From Planctomycetota bacterium (GTDB lineage: Bacteria > Planctomycetota > J058 > JAJDCQ01): a stretch of DNA of 64,000 nt. Every line of letters begins with the position of its first letter. Within the stretch, counting starts at the first letter, position 1. The stretch lies in NCBI GenBank assembly GCA_029260755.1, contig JAJDCQ010000216.1:1-64000 (forward strand), written 5' to 3'. Made by a program: the position numbers and the translations under genes. This document shows positions 1 through 12,285 of the stretch, one piece after another. The notes below the pieces were generated by a model that ran no database searches, had not been told where the DNA came from, and was given only the letters and a program-made list of their open reading frames with translations.

Positions 1-190
1 CGGCGTCTCGCCGGACATCGCCGCGCAGGCCTTCGTTCCGCGGCCTCGCGAACGCCAGACGGGTTCCCTCGGCCGCGCGCCTCGGCCTGCACGACGCTGT
101 CTCGACGAGCCGCTCGCGTCATTCTGCAACAGCCTCCTAGGAGCGAGCCGGCGGTGGCGGGCGCGGGTAACCGCCGGCCACAATGCGTGG

Positions 191-3100
191 GTGGAGATTC
201 CCAGCGCCGGAGATCACCCGTCGTTCCGACCGCCTCCTCCGCCCACCGAGGTGATGCCGCCCAGGAGTCTCGGCGGCTTCGACATCGTCCGCCTCCTCGG
301 CGAAGGCGGAATGGGCAAGGTCTACCTGGCCGTCCAGCGGAGCATTCGACGGCAGGTCGCCGTGAAGGTGCTCGCGCCGGAGTTCGCCCGCGACCCCGAG
401 TTCGTCACGCGCTTCGTCCGGGAGGCGCGCGCCGCGGGCGCGCTCGCGCACGCGAACGTCGTCTCGGTCTACGACGCGGGGACCGACGCGGCGACCGGCG
501 CGCACTACATCGCGTTCGAGCTGGTCGAAGGCGGCGATCTCGAGGGCCTCGTGCGGCGCGAGGCGCCGGTGCCCGAGCGCCGGTGCCTGAGGATCGCGCG
601 GACGATCGCGGTCGCCCTCGGCCACGCGAACGAGCACGGGCTGGTGCATCGCGACCTCAAGCCGGCGAACGTCCTCATCGCGGCCGACGGCACCCTCAAG
701 CTCGCCGACCTCGGCCTCGCCAAGCAGACCACCGCGGCGAGCAGCATCACCCAGACCGGGGTGATCGTCGGGACGCCCCATTACATGTCGCCCGAGCAGG
801 CCGACGGCGTCCGGGACATCGACATCCGGACCGACCTCTACGCCCTCGGCTTGATCCTGTACCGCATGGCGGCCGCCCGGCACGCCTTCGAGGCCGAGAC
901 GCCGATCGGACTGCTCACCAAGCGCCTCACGAGCGACTGCCCCGACCCGCGCGAGCGAGCGCCCTCGCTCTCGGGTGGCTTCGCGGAGCTGATCGCCTCG
1001 CTCACCGCCCGGGATCGTGCCGACCGACCGGCGACCCCGGCCGACGTCGTCGCCGAGATCGACCGCCTCCTGACGGCCCCGCCCGAGCGGTCTCGCGCTC
1101 CCCTCGGTCCGCTCGTCGCCGCCGGCGCGGTGCTCCTCGTCGCGATCGTCGGGCTGGTCGCCTACGCGGTCTCGCCGGACGCCGCGCCGACCGAGGGCGC
1201 CGTCGCCGGCGGGACCGGCGTGGTCGATCCCTCGGCGAGCGGCGAGCCAGCGGTGGTCGAACCGCCGATCGACCGGCCGCCGCCGGTCGAGCCCGCGGCC
1301 GACGGCGAGATCGCCGAGGGCTGGCCGATCAAGCTCCCCGTCGCCCTCGCCGAGCTTCGCGACCGGACGAAACCGAACGGGGTCACCTACCGGCTGGTGA
1401 ACGCCTGGGGCGCTCACGACTGGCGCCACGACCTCGTCGTGAATCGTGTCGCGTTCTCCCCCGACGGGCGCGAGGTGCTGACCGTCTCGAACGATGGCAC
1501 GGCGGTCGTGCGCGACCTGGCGACCGGCGTGTCGCCGAAGCGCCTCCGCGCCTCGGGGAAGGGTGAGGCGACGCAGATCCACGCGGGCGCGTACCTCCCC
1601 GGCGGCGGCATCGCCTTCGGGACGCACGGGGGACGCGTCGCCCTGCTCGACGCCGCGCGGCGGGAGGCGCGCGACCTCGTCCCGGCGTCGGGCGCGGGGA
1701 GTCGCGTGCTCGATCTCGTCGTCACGCCCGACGATCGCCATCTCATCATGGCCGTGGAGGACCGCGTTCGAGCCTACGCGCTCGACTCGCGGCGGCTCGT
1801 CTGGGAGGTGGAGCATCCGTCCGAGGCCGGGGAACCGGCGGCCGTGAGCGACGTCGACGTCTCGCCGGACGGGACGCAAATGATCTCGGCGAGCACCGAT
1901 GGCACCCTCCGACTCTGGGATCTCGGTGGTGGCGATGCGCCGCCCCACGCCCCGATCGTGGTCCGCACCGAGAGGGTCGGCCCGCAACGCTGGCAGCTCT
2001 TCGCGACGTTCACCCCCGACGGAGCTCGCATCCTCTGCGATGGCTCGACCCAGGCGGTCTGGGTGCTCGACGCCGATTCCGGGGCGAAGACCGGCGAGCT
2101 CGTCATGCCGGTGCCCGGGATCCGGGATGTCGCCGTCGCGCCGGACGGCTGGCGCGCGGCCGTCGGCTGCGATGACGGTCGAGTGCGCATCGTCGTCGTC
2201 GAGACCGGTGAGGCGCTCGGGAGCTGCGGTCCGTTCGTCGGCGCCATCTCGTCGGTCGCGTTCTCGCCCGACGGTCGTCACCTCGTCGCGGGCAGCGTCG
2301 ATGGATCGGTCCGCCTGTTCGAGGCGAGCGGGGCGTATCGCGAGGTCCGGCCGCCGACCGGCCACGCCGGGTCCGTCCTCGCCGTCGGCATCTCGGGCGA
2401 CGGACGCTGGCTCGCATCGCTCGGCGGAGAGGCCCGCGTCCGGTTTCACGACCTGGCGGGAGCCGATCCACCGGGGCCCGTTGCGTACGGCTCGAGCCCC
2501 GCGCGCTCGATCGCCGTGACCCCCGACGGCAGCCAGGCGTTCACCGTCGGGCCGGATCGGGAGCTGGTGCGGTGGCCCCGAGGGGGCGGGCTCCGGAGGA
2601 TGCCCGTCCCGAGCACGGACCCCGGCTCGGTCCGGCTCGTCGTGGCGAGCCCGTCCGAGCCGCTCCTGGCCGTCGGCACGACGCGCCATCTCTCACTCCT
2701 CGACGCGAGCTCGGGCGTCAGCCGGGCGCTCGTCGGCCTGAGCGCGTCGCCGGTCGCGATCGACTTCAGCCCGGCCGGCGACACCGTCTTCGTCCTGGCG
2801 GCGAACGGGGTCCGATTCGAGGTCTCGGTCGCGGACCCCCGCTCGATCCGGCAGTCGGTGACCGGGTTCATCCGGGGTCGCGGCGACGATCCGCTCGTCG
2901 CCGGCGCGCTGACCGAGGGCTGGACCTTCGGTCGGACGGAGCGAGAGCTCCTCCTCGAGGCCACGACGCCCGGCGCGTCGGTCGAGTCTCTCAGCGTCGC
3001 CGCGCTTGGTGGGTTCCACGTCTCGCCCGACGGGAAGCGCGTGGTGCTGATCCGAGGAGCGGGCAAGCTCGCCGTCCTCGAGCTCCACGCGGGTGGGCTG

Positions 3101-3223
3101 CGGGTGCTCGACCAGCCCTCTCTCGGGGATGACGACGCGACCAGCCTCGCCTTCGGTCCCGACAGCCGCTCCTTCACGGTCGGCACTCGCCGCGGTCGCA
3201 TCCTCCAGCTCGCCCCGCGCTGA
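191..3223 (+). CDS. Ser/Thr protein kinase with C-terminal WD40 propeller
   Basis: Membrane-anchored eukaryote-like kinase (1010 aa) that should phosphorylate Ser/Thr on partner proteins. The kinase domain is at about residues 30-290: Gly loop GEGGMGKVY (37-45), Lys59 in VAVKVL, HRDLKPANV with catalytic Asp155, a DLG (not DFG) metal motif at 173-175, and GTPHYMSPEQ. One transmembrane helix follows (about 305-325), then a proline-rich linker and at least eleven WD40-type repeats (FSPDGR...WDL), presumably outside the cytoplasm. The start used is GTG 191; an in-frame ATG at 254 lies just before the kinase domain and is a real alternative, and neither has a clear ribosome binding site. The gene lies 47 bp upstream of a second kinase on the same strand, so they may be co-transcribed. 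The substrate is unknown. Confidence 0.9.
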   Translation: MEIPSAGDHPSFRPPPPPTEVMPPRSLGGFDIVRLLGEGGMGKVYLAVQRSIRRQVAVKVLAPEFARDPEFVTRFVREARAAGALAHANVVSVYDAGTDAATGAHYIAFELVEGGDLEGLVRREAPVPERRCLRIARTIAVALGHANEHGLVHRDLKPANVLIAADGTLKLADLGLAKQTTAASSITQTGVIVGTPHYMSPEQADGVRDIDIRTDLYALGLILYRMAAARHAFEAETPIGLLTKRLTSDCPDPRERAPSLSGGFAELIASLTARDRADRPATPADVVAEIDRLLTAPPERSRAPLGPLVAAGAVLLVAIVGLVAYAVSPDAAPTEGAVAGGTGVVDPSASGEPAVVEPPIDRPPPVEPAADGEIAEGWPIKLPVALAELRDRTKPNGVTYRLVNAWGAHDWRHDLVVNRVAFSPDGREVLTVSNDGTAVVRDLATGVSPKRLRASGKGEATQIHAGAYLPGGGIAFGTHGGRVALLDAARREARDLVPASGAGSRVLDLVVTPDDRHLIMAVEDRVRAYALDSRRLVWEVEHPSEAGEPAAVSDVDVSPDGTQMISASTDGTLRLWDLGGGDAPPHAPIVVRTERVGPQRWQLFATFTPDGARILCDGSTQAVWVLDADSGAKTGELVMPVPGIRDVAVAPDGWRAAVGCDDGRVRIVVVETGEALGSCGPFVGAISSVAFSPDGRHLVAGSVDGSVRLFEASGAYREVRPPTGHAGSVLAVGISGDGRWLASLGGEARVRFHDLAGADPPGPVAYGSSPARSIAVTPDGSQAFTVGPDRELVRWPRGGGLRRMPVPSTDPGSVRLVVASPSEPLLAVGTTRHLSLLDASSGVSRALVGLSASPVAIDFSPAGDTVFVLAANGVRFEVSVADPRSIRQSVTGFIRGRGDDPLVAGALTEGWTFGRTERELLLEATTPGASVESLSVAALGGFHVSPDGKRVVLIRGAGKLAVLELHAGGLRVLDQPSLGDDDATSLAFGPDSRSFTVGTRRGRILQLAPR

Positions 3224-3270
3224 ACCGACCTCGCCCTCGCGGCGACCGTCCCTCGCTGCCATGGTGGGGC

Positions 3271-5535
3271 ATGGACCGGATCGGCCCCTACCAGCTCCGG
3301 GGGCGGCTCGGCGCCGGCGCCGCCGGCGTCGTGTTCCGAGCCTGGGACGCCCGCCTCGACCGTGAGGTCGCGATCAAGCTGCTCCTCGGCGACGGCGCGA
3401 CCGATCATCGGCGGCGTCGCTTCGAGCGCGAGGCGCGCGCCCTCGCCAAGGTCCGCCACCCGAACGTGGTCGGCGTCCACGCGGCGGGCTTTCACGGAGC
3501 GGAGCTTCGCCCCTATCTCGTGATGGACCTCGTCCGGGGCGAGTCGCTCCAGGCGCGCCTCGACCGCGACGGGCCTCTCCCGGTCGACGAGGCGACCTCG
3601 CTCGTCGCGCGCGTCGCGTCGGGGCTCGCGGCGGCCCACGCCGAGGGCGTGCTGCATCGGGACGTGAAGCCGGCGAACGTGATCGTCGACGAGGAGGGCG
3701 AGCCGCGCCTCGGCGACTTCGGCCTCGCCAAGGAGCTCGACGACGAGCGGCGATCCGACTCGCTCTCCGCCGACGGGCGGTTCCTCGGGACGCCCGGGTT
3801 CGCGCCGCCCGAACAGGTGCACGGAAGGTCCGAGGCGATCGGGCCGGCGAGCGACGTCTACGGTCTGGGCGCGACCCTGTACGCGCTGCTCACCGGCGAC
3901 GCCCCGTTCGAGGGTGACTCGATCGTCGAGGTCATCCTCGCGACGACGAACCGCGCGCCGCCGTCTCCCGCGGCGGGCCGTCCGGACGTGCCCCCGGTGC
4001 TCGACGCGATCTGTCTCCGCTGCCTGGCCAAGGAGCCGGGAGCGCGGTTCCCCTCGGCGGCCGCGCTCGCCGAGGCGCTCGAACGCTCGCTCGCGGGCGA
4101 GGAGCCCCGCGCGCGGGCCTCGATGGCTCGGCCCGCGCTCTTCGGCCTCGCCGGCGCCGTCGGCGTCGCCGCCCTCGTCGTCGCGGCGGGCCTGCTCGGC
4201 CTCGATCGGTCCGGCCCCACCGGCGCGCCGACGCCGGTCGCGGTCGCGGCGAGCTCCGCGGGGCCCTCTCCAGCGACCGGATCCCCGTCGAGGGGAGCGG
4301 TCGCGCCCACGCCGTCGGCGCCGCCGTATCCCGACACTCCGGGGCCGAGCCTCTCGCTGTCGGCCGAGCTCGCGGTCCAGGTGACCTCGCTCCTGGATCG
4401 GAGCCGCGCATCGATGGATCAGGGACGCATCCTCGACGCGATCGCGTCGCTCGAGGAGGCGACCGAGCTCGACCCCGGGAACCCGTGGATGTGGACGATC
4501 CTCGGCCAGGCGCGAGAGGCATCCGGCGACCCCGACGCGGCGCTCGCCGACCTGGGGCGGGCTCTCGCGCTGGCCCCCGACTTCGTCGAGGCGCATCGCG
4601 GGCTGGCGTCGGCCCATTGCACCCGGGGTGACGTCGAGACGGCCCTCGGTCATCACGGGCGCGCTCTCGCGCTCGATCCCGAGGACGCGGCGACCTGGTC
4701 GGCGCGCGCCTACGTCCACGAGCTGGCCGGCGATCCCGACGCGGCGCTCGCGGACCTGAACCGGGCGATCGAGCTCGGACCCGTCGATCCTCCCTGGCGG
4801 GCCCGTCGCGGTCTCCTCCTCGCGGCGCGCGGCGACGTCGAGGCGGCCCTCGTCGACCTCGACGCGTTTCTCGAGGCGGCGCCCTATCACGCCGACGTGG
4901 GCCGGATCCGCAACCACGCCGCGATGCTTCGCAGCGGCGAAGATCCCAAGGCGATGGTGATCGAGGCCCGCGAGCTCATGGCGGAGGGCGACCGCCTGAG
5001 GGAAGCCGGGGACCTCGACGGGGCGTGCGCCGTCTGGCGACGCGCCCTCGAGGTCGACCCGACCGCCATCAACGTCCTGTCGCGGCTCTCGGCTGCCGCG
5101 ATCGAGCGCAGCGACCTCGACGAGGCGCTCCGCTTCGCGTCACGGGGCGTGGAGTGCCAGCCCATGAACGGGCGCCTCTGGAGCAACCAGGGCGTGATCC
5201 GCGAGAGGCTCGGCGACCTCGAGGGCGCGGTCGGAGACCACGAGCGGGCCGTCGATCTCGGGCCGACCGATCCCGATGCCTGGGCGAACCTCGGCGTCGC
5301 CCTGAACAAGCTCGACCGACTCGACGCGGCCATCAGCGCGTTCGACCGGGCGATCGCCCTCGCCGCGAACCACCCGATCGCCCGGACGACCCGCGGCTTC
5401 TGCCGTGAGAAGCGAGGCGACCTCGAGGGCGCGCTGGCCGACTACGACGTGCTCCTCGCGCGCCACCCCGATCACGCCTGGGCGCCGTCGGTTCGGAAGC
5501 AAGCCGACGCCGTGCGCGCCCGCCTCGGCCGCTGA
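3271..5535 (+). CDS. Ser/Thr protein kinase with C-terminal TPR repeats
   Basis: Eukaryote-like kinase, 754 aa. Kinase domain about residues 6-275: glycine loop LGAGAAGVVF, Lys36, HRDVKPANV with Asp131, DFG at 149-151 and GTPGFAPPEQ. A single membrane helix at about 289-311 separates it from an extracytoplasmic Pro/Ser/Thr linker and a long array of tetratricopeptide repeats (LGRALALAPDFVEAHRG, LNRAIELGP and similar), which usually bind protein partners. The start is ATG 3271, only five residues before the kinase fold. It follows the WD40 kinase by 47 bp and converges on the next kinase, with 10 bp between stop codons. Same architecture as the kinase at 8673-10568, so probably a paralogue. 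Its ligand and substrate cannot be read from the sequence. Confidence 0.9.
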   Translation: MDRIGPYQLRGRLGAGAAGVVFRAWDARLDREVAIKLLLGDGATDHRRRRFEREARALAKVRHPNVVGVHAAGFHGAELRPYLVMDLVRGESLQARLDRDGPLPVDEATSLVARVASGLAAAHAEGVLHRDVKPANVIVDEEGEPRLGDFGLAKELDDERRSDSLSADGRFLGTPGFAPPEQVHGRSEAIGPASDVYGLGATLYALLTGDAPFEGDSIVEVILATTNRAPPSPAAGRPDVPPVLDAICLRCLAKEPGARFPSAAALAEALERSLAGEEPRARASMARPALFGLAGAVGVAALVVAAGLLGLDRSGPTGAPTPVAVAASSAGPSPATGSPSRGAVAPTPSAPPYPDTPGPSLSLSAELAVQVTSLLDRSRASMDQGRILDAIASLEEATELDPGNPWMWTILGQAREASGDPDAALADLGRALALAPDFVEAHRGLASAHCTRGDVETALGHHGRALALDPEDAATWSARAYVHELAGDPDAALADLNRAIELGPVDPPWRARRGLLLAARGDVEAALVDLDAFLEAAPYHADVGRIRNHAAMLRSGEDPKAMVIEARELMAEGDRLREAGDLDGACAVWRRALEVDPTAINVLSRLSAAAIERSDLDEALRFASRGVECQPMNGRLWSNQGVIRERLGDLEGAVGDHERAVDLGPTDPDAWANLGVALNKLDRLDAAISAFDRAIALAANHPIARTTRGFCREKRGDLEGALADYDVLLARHPDHAWAPSVRKQADAVRARLGR

Positions 5536-5545
5536 TCGAGCTCCG

Positions 5546-5553
<8 letters not shown>
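5528..5553. terminator. Hairpin spanning the two convergent stop codons
   Basis: GCCGCTGA (5528-5535) pairs perfectly with TCAGCGGC (5546-5553) across a 10-nt loop, and each arm contains the stop codon of one of the two convergent kinase genes. There is no U-tract, so this would be a bidirectional but weak intrinsic terminator at most. Confidence 0.4.
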
Positions 5554-8587
<3,034 letters not shown>

Positions 8588-8672
8588 GGGATGAGGATAG
8601 GCGTCTGCGCGCGCGCCGGACAACGGGCAGCGGGCGTTCGCGGAACGCGCGTCGAGGTGACATCCTCGGAGA

Positions 8673-10568
8673 GTGCAGCGGCCCGGGACGATCGGCCGAT
8701 TCAAGATCCGCGCGACCCTCGGTCGCGGGGGCGCCGGCGTCGTCTATCGAGCGACCGACCCGCGCCTGCGACGCGACGTCGCGATCAAGATGCTCCTTCC
8801 GACGCGGACCGGGCGAGCGGCGTTGAAGCGGTTCGATCGTGAGGCGCGCGTCCTGGCGAAGGTGCGCCATCCGAACGTCGTCAGCGTGCACGAGATCGGC
8901 GAGGAGGACGGCAATCCCTACATCGTGATGGACCTCGCCGAGGGCGAGACGCTCCAGACGCGGATCGACCGCGACGGACCGCTGCCGCCGGCGGAGGCGG
9001 CTCGCCTGACCGAGCGGCTCGCGCGAGCCCTCGACGCGGCGCACGCGCACCAGGTGCTCCACCGCGACCTCAAGCCCGAGAACGTGATCGTCACCCTCGC
9101 GGGCGATCCGATGCTGACCGACTTCGGCCTCGCGAAGGACCTCGACGACCCCGACGTCTCGGGATCGGGGATGATCTCGATCCGCGGGCGGTTCATGGGG
9201 ACTCCAGGGTTCGCCGCCCCCGAGCAGGCGAAGGGGGCCGACGAGCTGGGTCCGGCGGCCGACATCTACGGGCTCGGCGCGACCCTCTGCGTGATGCTCA
9301 CGGGGGAGCCGCCGGTCATCGGCAGCACCCTCGTCGAGATGGTCATCGCGACGACGTCCGGACGCGTCCGCCGTCCCTCCGAGATGCGGCCCGAGCTCGA
9401 GGTCGACGAGATCGACGACCTGTGCATGCGCTGCCTCCAGGTCGAGGCGGGCAGCAGGTTCCGCTCGGCCCGCGAGCTCGCCGAGGCGCTCGAGAGATAC
9501 CTGCGCGGCGACTCATCGGACGAGTGGGAGGCGCGGCGGGCGCGACGGGCGACGCGGAAGGTGAGCGGGCGCGCCCCGAAGAGGACGACGACCGGACGGC
9601 GCACGATGACATCGACCCGGACGAGCCTCGGCGCGGCGCCCGGGAGGTCGTCCGGCGTCCCGGTCTGGGTCGGGCTCGCGGCCGCCGGGGCGGTGCTCCT
9701 CGTGGCGATCGCCTTCCTCGGCTCCCAGCTCGCGGCGGAGCGCGGATCGCACGCGGAGACGATCGCGCGGCTCGAGGCGCGGCTCGCGGCGGCCGAGGAG
9801 GGCGAGGAAGGCGAGGAAGGCGACGCGCGTCCCGAGGAGCCCTTCGAGGAGGACGCGGAGCCGCCCTCCGTCGTCGCCGGTCGTGATTCGGAGAGCGGCA
9901 GCGGCGGCGGGATCGCCGGAGCCGATCGCGAGGAGGCGAACGAAGCGGCCCGCGCTCCCGAAGAGCCCGCTCCGCGCGCCGACCCGGACGCGGTCCACGC
10001 CGTCCCGCCCTCGAACGACGGTCCCGTTGGTCGATCCGAGAATCCGAGAGTCATCGCGAGGATCCGCCACTACGGCGACCCGAGCAATCCGGGGAACGCG
10101 CGGGCGCAGGGGCTGGTGTCGATCGCCGTGCGTCAGATCAACGGCGGCGACTTCGCCGCCGCCCGGAAGAGCCTCGACGAGGCGGTCGGGCTCGACCCGA
10201 CGATCTACTTCGCCCGCTACAACCGCGGCTTCGTGCGGATGAAGCTCGGCGACCTCCCCGGAGCGATCGAGGACCTCGACGCCGCGATCGCAATCGTCCC
10301 CGAGGCCGACGCGTTCGCCTACCGGGGTGAGGCGAAGCTCTCGAGCGGCGACCTCGCGGGCGCCCTCGCCGACTTCAACGAGGCGAGCGAGCGCAAGCCG
10401 AACGTCGCCAACACCTGGCTCATGCGCGGCGTCGTCCGGAGCCGGGCCGGCGACATCGACGGCGCCATCGCCGACCTCCAGGAGTGGTGCCGCCTCTCAC
10501 CGGGCAGCCCCGAGCTGCCGAAGGTCCGCGCCGAGATCAACCGGCTCCGCGTGGTGTCGGGTCGCTAG
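8673..10568 (+). CDS. Ser/Thr protein kinase with coiled coil and TPR repeats
   Basis: Eukaryote-like kinase, 631 aa. The start is GTG 8673, with GGAGA close upstream. Kinase domain about residues 8-275: GRGGAGVVY, Lys39, HRDLKPENV with Asp132, DFG 150-152 and GTPGFAAPEQ. A basic/Thr-rich juxtamembrane segment precedes a membrane helix (about 330-352). Outside the membrane there is a short charged coiled coil (IARLEARLAAAEEGEEGEE), an acidic low-complexity linker and at least three TPR-like repeats (about 490-625). The kinase domain closely resembles that of 3271-5535. The last three bases overlap the stop codon of the convergent nuclease remnant. Confidence 0.9.
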   Translation: MQRPGTIGRFKIRATLGRGGAGVVYRATDPRLRRDVAIKMLLPTRTGRAALKRFDREARVLAKVRHPNVVSVHEIGEEDGNPYIVMDLAEGETLQTRIDRDGPLPPAEAARLTERLARALDAAHAHQVLHRDLKPENVIVTLAGDPMLTDFGLAKDLDDPDVSGSGMISIRGRFMGTPGFAAPEQAKGADELGPAADIYGLGATLCVMLTGEPPVIGSTLVEMVIATTSGRVRRPSEMRPELEVDEIDDLCMRCLQVEAGSRFRSARELAEALERYLRGDSSDEWEARRARRATRKVSGRAPKRTTTGRRTMTSTRTSLGAAPGRSSGVPVWVGLAAAGAVLLVAIAFLGSQLAAERGSHAETIARLEARLAAAEEGEEGEEGDARPEEPFEEDAEPPSVVAGRDSESGSGGGIAGADREEANEAARAPEEPAPRADPDAVHAVPPSNDGPVGRSENPRVIARIRHYGDPSNPGNARAQGLVSIAVRQINGGDFAAARKSLDEAVGLDPTIYFARYNRGFVRMKLGDLPGAIEDLDAAIAIVPEADAFAYRGEAKLSSGDLAGALADFNEASERKPNVANTWLMRGVVRSRAGDIDGAIADLQEWCRLSPGSPELPKVRAEINRLRVVSGR

Positions 10569-11056
10569 TCTCCGGCCGGGGCGAAGCGCACGACCAGGGC
10601 GAGGTGGTCGCTCGGATACTGCCACGACGGAAGGCGCGCCGCGCCCACGGCGCCGTCGTCGGGAATCCCGAGAGTGGCGACGGGTCGCAGGGTGCTCCGC
10701 TCGAACCAGACGTAGTCGATCGTCCGCTTGACCTCGCCGGCGGCGCGGACCTTCCAGCTCGTCCACGCCGGCTCGGCGCCGTCGAGCGCGGCGTAGGCGC
10801 TCGCCAGCCCGAGCGGGTGCTCGGTGACCGCGGCGTGGGCGAGCGAGCCGGGCACGTCGTTCCAGTCGCCGCCGACGATCACGGCCGCCTCGCCATCGAG
10901 GCCGTCGCGCTCGGCCGCGAGGGCGGCGACGAGCTGCCGCGCCTGGGCGCCGCGTCGCTCCTCGAAGCCCGGCTTCGCCTTGAGGTGCGTCGATGCGACG
11001 AGGAGCGGGCGATCGCCCTCGCGGTCATCGAGGAGGGCGAGGAGCGCGACCTGGGT
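10565..11056 (-). pseudogene. 5'-truncated endonuclease/exonuclease/phosphatase (CCR4-like)
   Basis: The open frame encodes only the C-terminal half of an EEP-superfamily metal-dependent nuclease. Visible family motifs, in order: TQVALLALL, VASTHLKAK, FEERRGAQ, GGDWND (the conserved Gly-Asp-x-Asn catalytic element), TIDYVWF and PSDHLALV. The N-terminal half, with the catalytic Glu strand, is missing: going upstream the frame hits a TAG at 11057-11059, precisely where similarity stops and a different gene remnant begins on the other strand. An internal GTG (10882) could start only a 105-residue fragment. I call it a remnant rather than a working enzyme. The stop overlaps that of the convergent TPR kinase. 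Confidence 0.75.
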
Positions 11057-11351
11057 CTACGTGCGGAGTCTGTTCTGGTGCTCCTACGGATTCACTCGAG
11101 AGCAGGTACGCGTCGGTGAGGCGCCGTCAGACACCGTGATCGCCGCGGACCGGAGCGTCGGGCTGCGGAGGGAGCATCGAGCTCACCCGGCGCAAAGCCC
11201 GCCGTTCCCGCCGACCTCGCACATCTACAACCACGTCGAGGGACGCAATGTCCTTCGGCTCGACGGAACGGTGAGCTGGGTCCCGGGAGAGGCCGAGCAG
11301 TCCGATACGTCGATCGCCTCGGCCCTTACGCGGCTCAATCTCGTCGAATGA
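11055..11351 (+). pseudogene. 5'-truncated pseudopilin-like protein with H-X9-DG end
   Basis: The last ~98 codons of a protein of the planctomycete prepilin-type (DUF1559-like) family. Seen in the frame: an SLFWCSYGF segment, an IAADRS strand and HVEGRNVLRLDG, which fits His-X9-Asp-Gly exactly, followed by TVSWV near the end. That C-terminal signature is characteristic of planctomycete type II secretion pseudopilins. No N-terminal prepilin signal or start exists upstream, because the DNA before about 11055 belongs to the nuclease remnant on the opposite strand. It is a broken gene or an assembly join. Family assignment rests on the short C-terminal motif, so moderate confidence. Confidence 0.6.
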
Positions 11352-11532
11352 CGCCTTCGGGCGCGCCGTCTACAAGGAGAGGGGAGGGGTCCGCGTCACG
11401 CATGAGATCGGGGTTCGGGACCCCTGACCTGAAGGGCGGAGCAAGACCCGGTTTCGCAACGACGCGTGGGGGCTTCGGGCGTCTACAGAACTGGCGGGGC
11501 TAGCGCTCACTGGATCTCCGTTCAGGTCTCGC

Positions 11533-11582
11533 TTGACGGCCCGTGCCGGGCGGTTGTAGGCTAATCCACTGTGGCATAAAAT
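11533..11582 (+). promoter_or_regulatory. Candidate sigma70 promoter of the three-gene cassette
   Basis: Two overlapping candidates: TTGACG (11533-11538), 18 bp, TAGGCT (11557-11562); and TTGTAG (11554-11559), 17 bp, TAAAAT (11577-11582). The second -10 overlaps the first in-frame ATG of the next gene, which favours the downstream GTG at 11611 as the real start. Confidence 0.4.
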
Positions 11583-11610
11583 GATGCGCAACACCTGTCG
11601 GAGGTCCAGC

Positions 11611-12285
11611 GTGCCTCGGTTCTTCCTTCCCGCCCAGATTCTCAAGTCCGCGATCGAGGTGCTACGCGTGGGCGTTGAGGCTGGAGTGCTGTCGGAGCTT
11701 GTTGAACGGGAGCGCGCTGCGGAGACCGGAGGCGGAATCGCCCTAGAGATTTACGGCGATGCGGCTGAGGGCCTAGGGGTCGCCCACTCCGTTGCGTATG
11801 AGGGCCTTCAGGCGCTCAGTTATCTCGTCGAGCAGGCTGAGGCGCTCGATGTTGAGCCAGCTCAAGCTCTTGAGCAGATCTGCGCCTCTGCGCTCGCGCA
11901 AGGGGTTGAGGGAGCCGAAACGCTCTCGTCTCTGGGGCCGATCCTTGAGACTTGCGCGTCCGCCGCACTTGGACGCAAGAGGCAGGAGTTGAGTCGAGGC
12001 CTCGCGCTGACGGCGGCGAGCGTGCGCACATTCTGTGACGCCAGGCCCGTGTTCGATCTGGAGCGGAGCGAAATCGTTGAGTTCCTTCCGGTCGTCACGA
12101 TGAGGGTTCGCTGCACAAACGGCGTCGGGGAGGTCAGGGACTTGGTGTTTGAGCTACCCACGGACGTGCTCGAGAGCTTGACCGAGGAGCTCAAGACGGT
12201 CGGGCGGAAGCTCAAGGTCCTGGAGAGTCTCGGCGACATCGAGCCGGAAGAGACTGGCGCGGCTGGTGAAGGAGCGGCGGAGTGA
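11611..12285 (+). CDS. Cassette protein A, possibly COMM-like C-terminus (unknown function)
   Basis: I do not recognise this protein with certainty. Start GTG 11611 is chosen because GGAGG sits at 11600-11604 with 6-nt spacing; the upstream ATG pair at 11581 overlaps a promoter-like -10 and has no ribosome binding site. The product is 224 aa: a mainly helical, acidic N-terminal two thirds, then a C-terminal segment (about 145-215) of beta strands with a final amphipathic helix (LVFELPTDVLESLTEELKTV). That strand-helix pattern is reminiscent of COMM domains, but this is a weak, visual resemblance. No signal peptide or membrane helix. Codon choice uses more A/T-ending codons than flanking genes, consistent with transfer. 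The stop overlaps the next start (GTGA), so A and B are translationally coupled. Confidence 0.7.
   Translation: MPRFFLPAQILKSAIEVLRVGVEAGVLSELVERERAAETGGGIALEIYGDAAEGLGVAHSVAYEGLQALSYLVEQAEALDVEPAQALEQICASALAQGVEGAETLSSLGPILETCASAALGRKRQELSRGLALTAASVRTFCDARPVFDLERSEIVEFLPVVTMRVRCTNGVGEVRDLVFELPTDVLESLTEELKTVGRKLKVLESLGDIEPEETGAAGEGAAE

Noticed and set aside
1..190. The end of an upstream gene at the left edge
   Set aside because: Open frames exist but none shows protein-like composition or a family match, so none is called.
137..2689. An 850-codon open frame antisense to the first kinase, and similar giant antisense frames elsewhere (e.g. 5405-8842 plus, 47839-51996 plus)
   Set aside because: They mirror codon bias of the real gene in very GC-rich DNA, have low-complexity Arg/Ala/Gly/Pro sequence and no motifs.
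11370..11645. A 91-codon minus-strand frame over the cassette promoter
   Set aside because: No ribosome binding site, no family resemblance, and it covers a likely promoter and gene start on the other strand.
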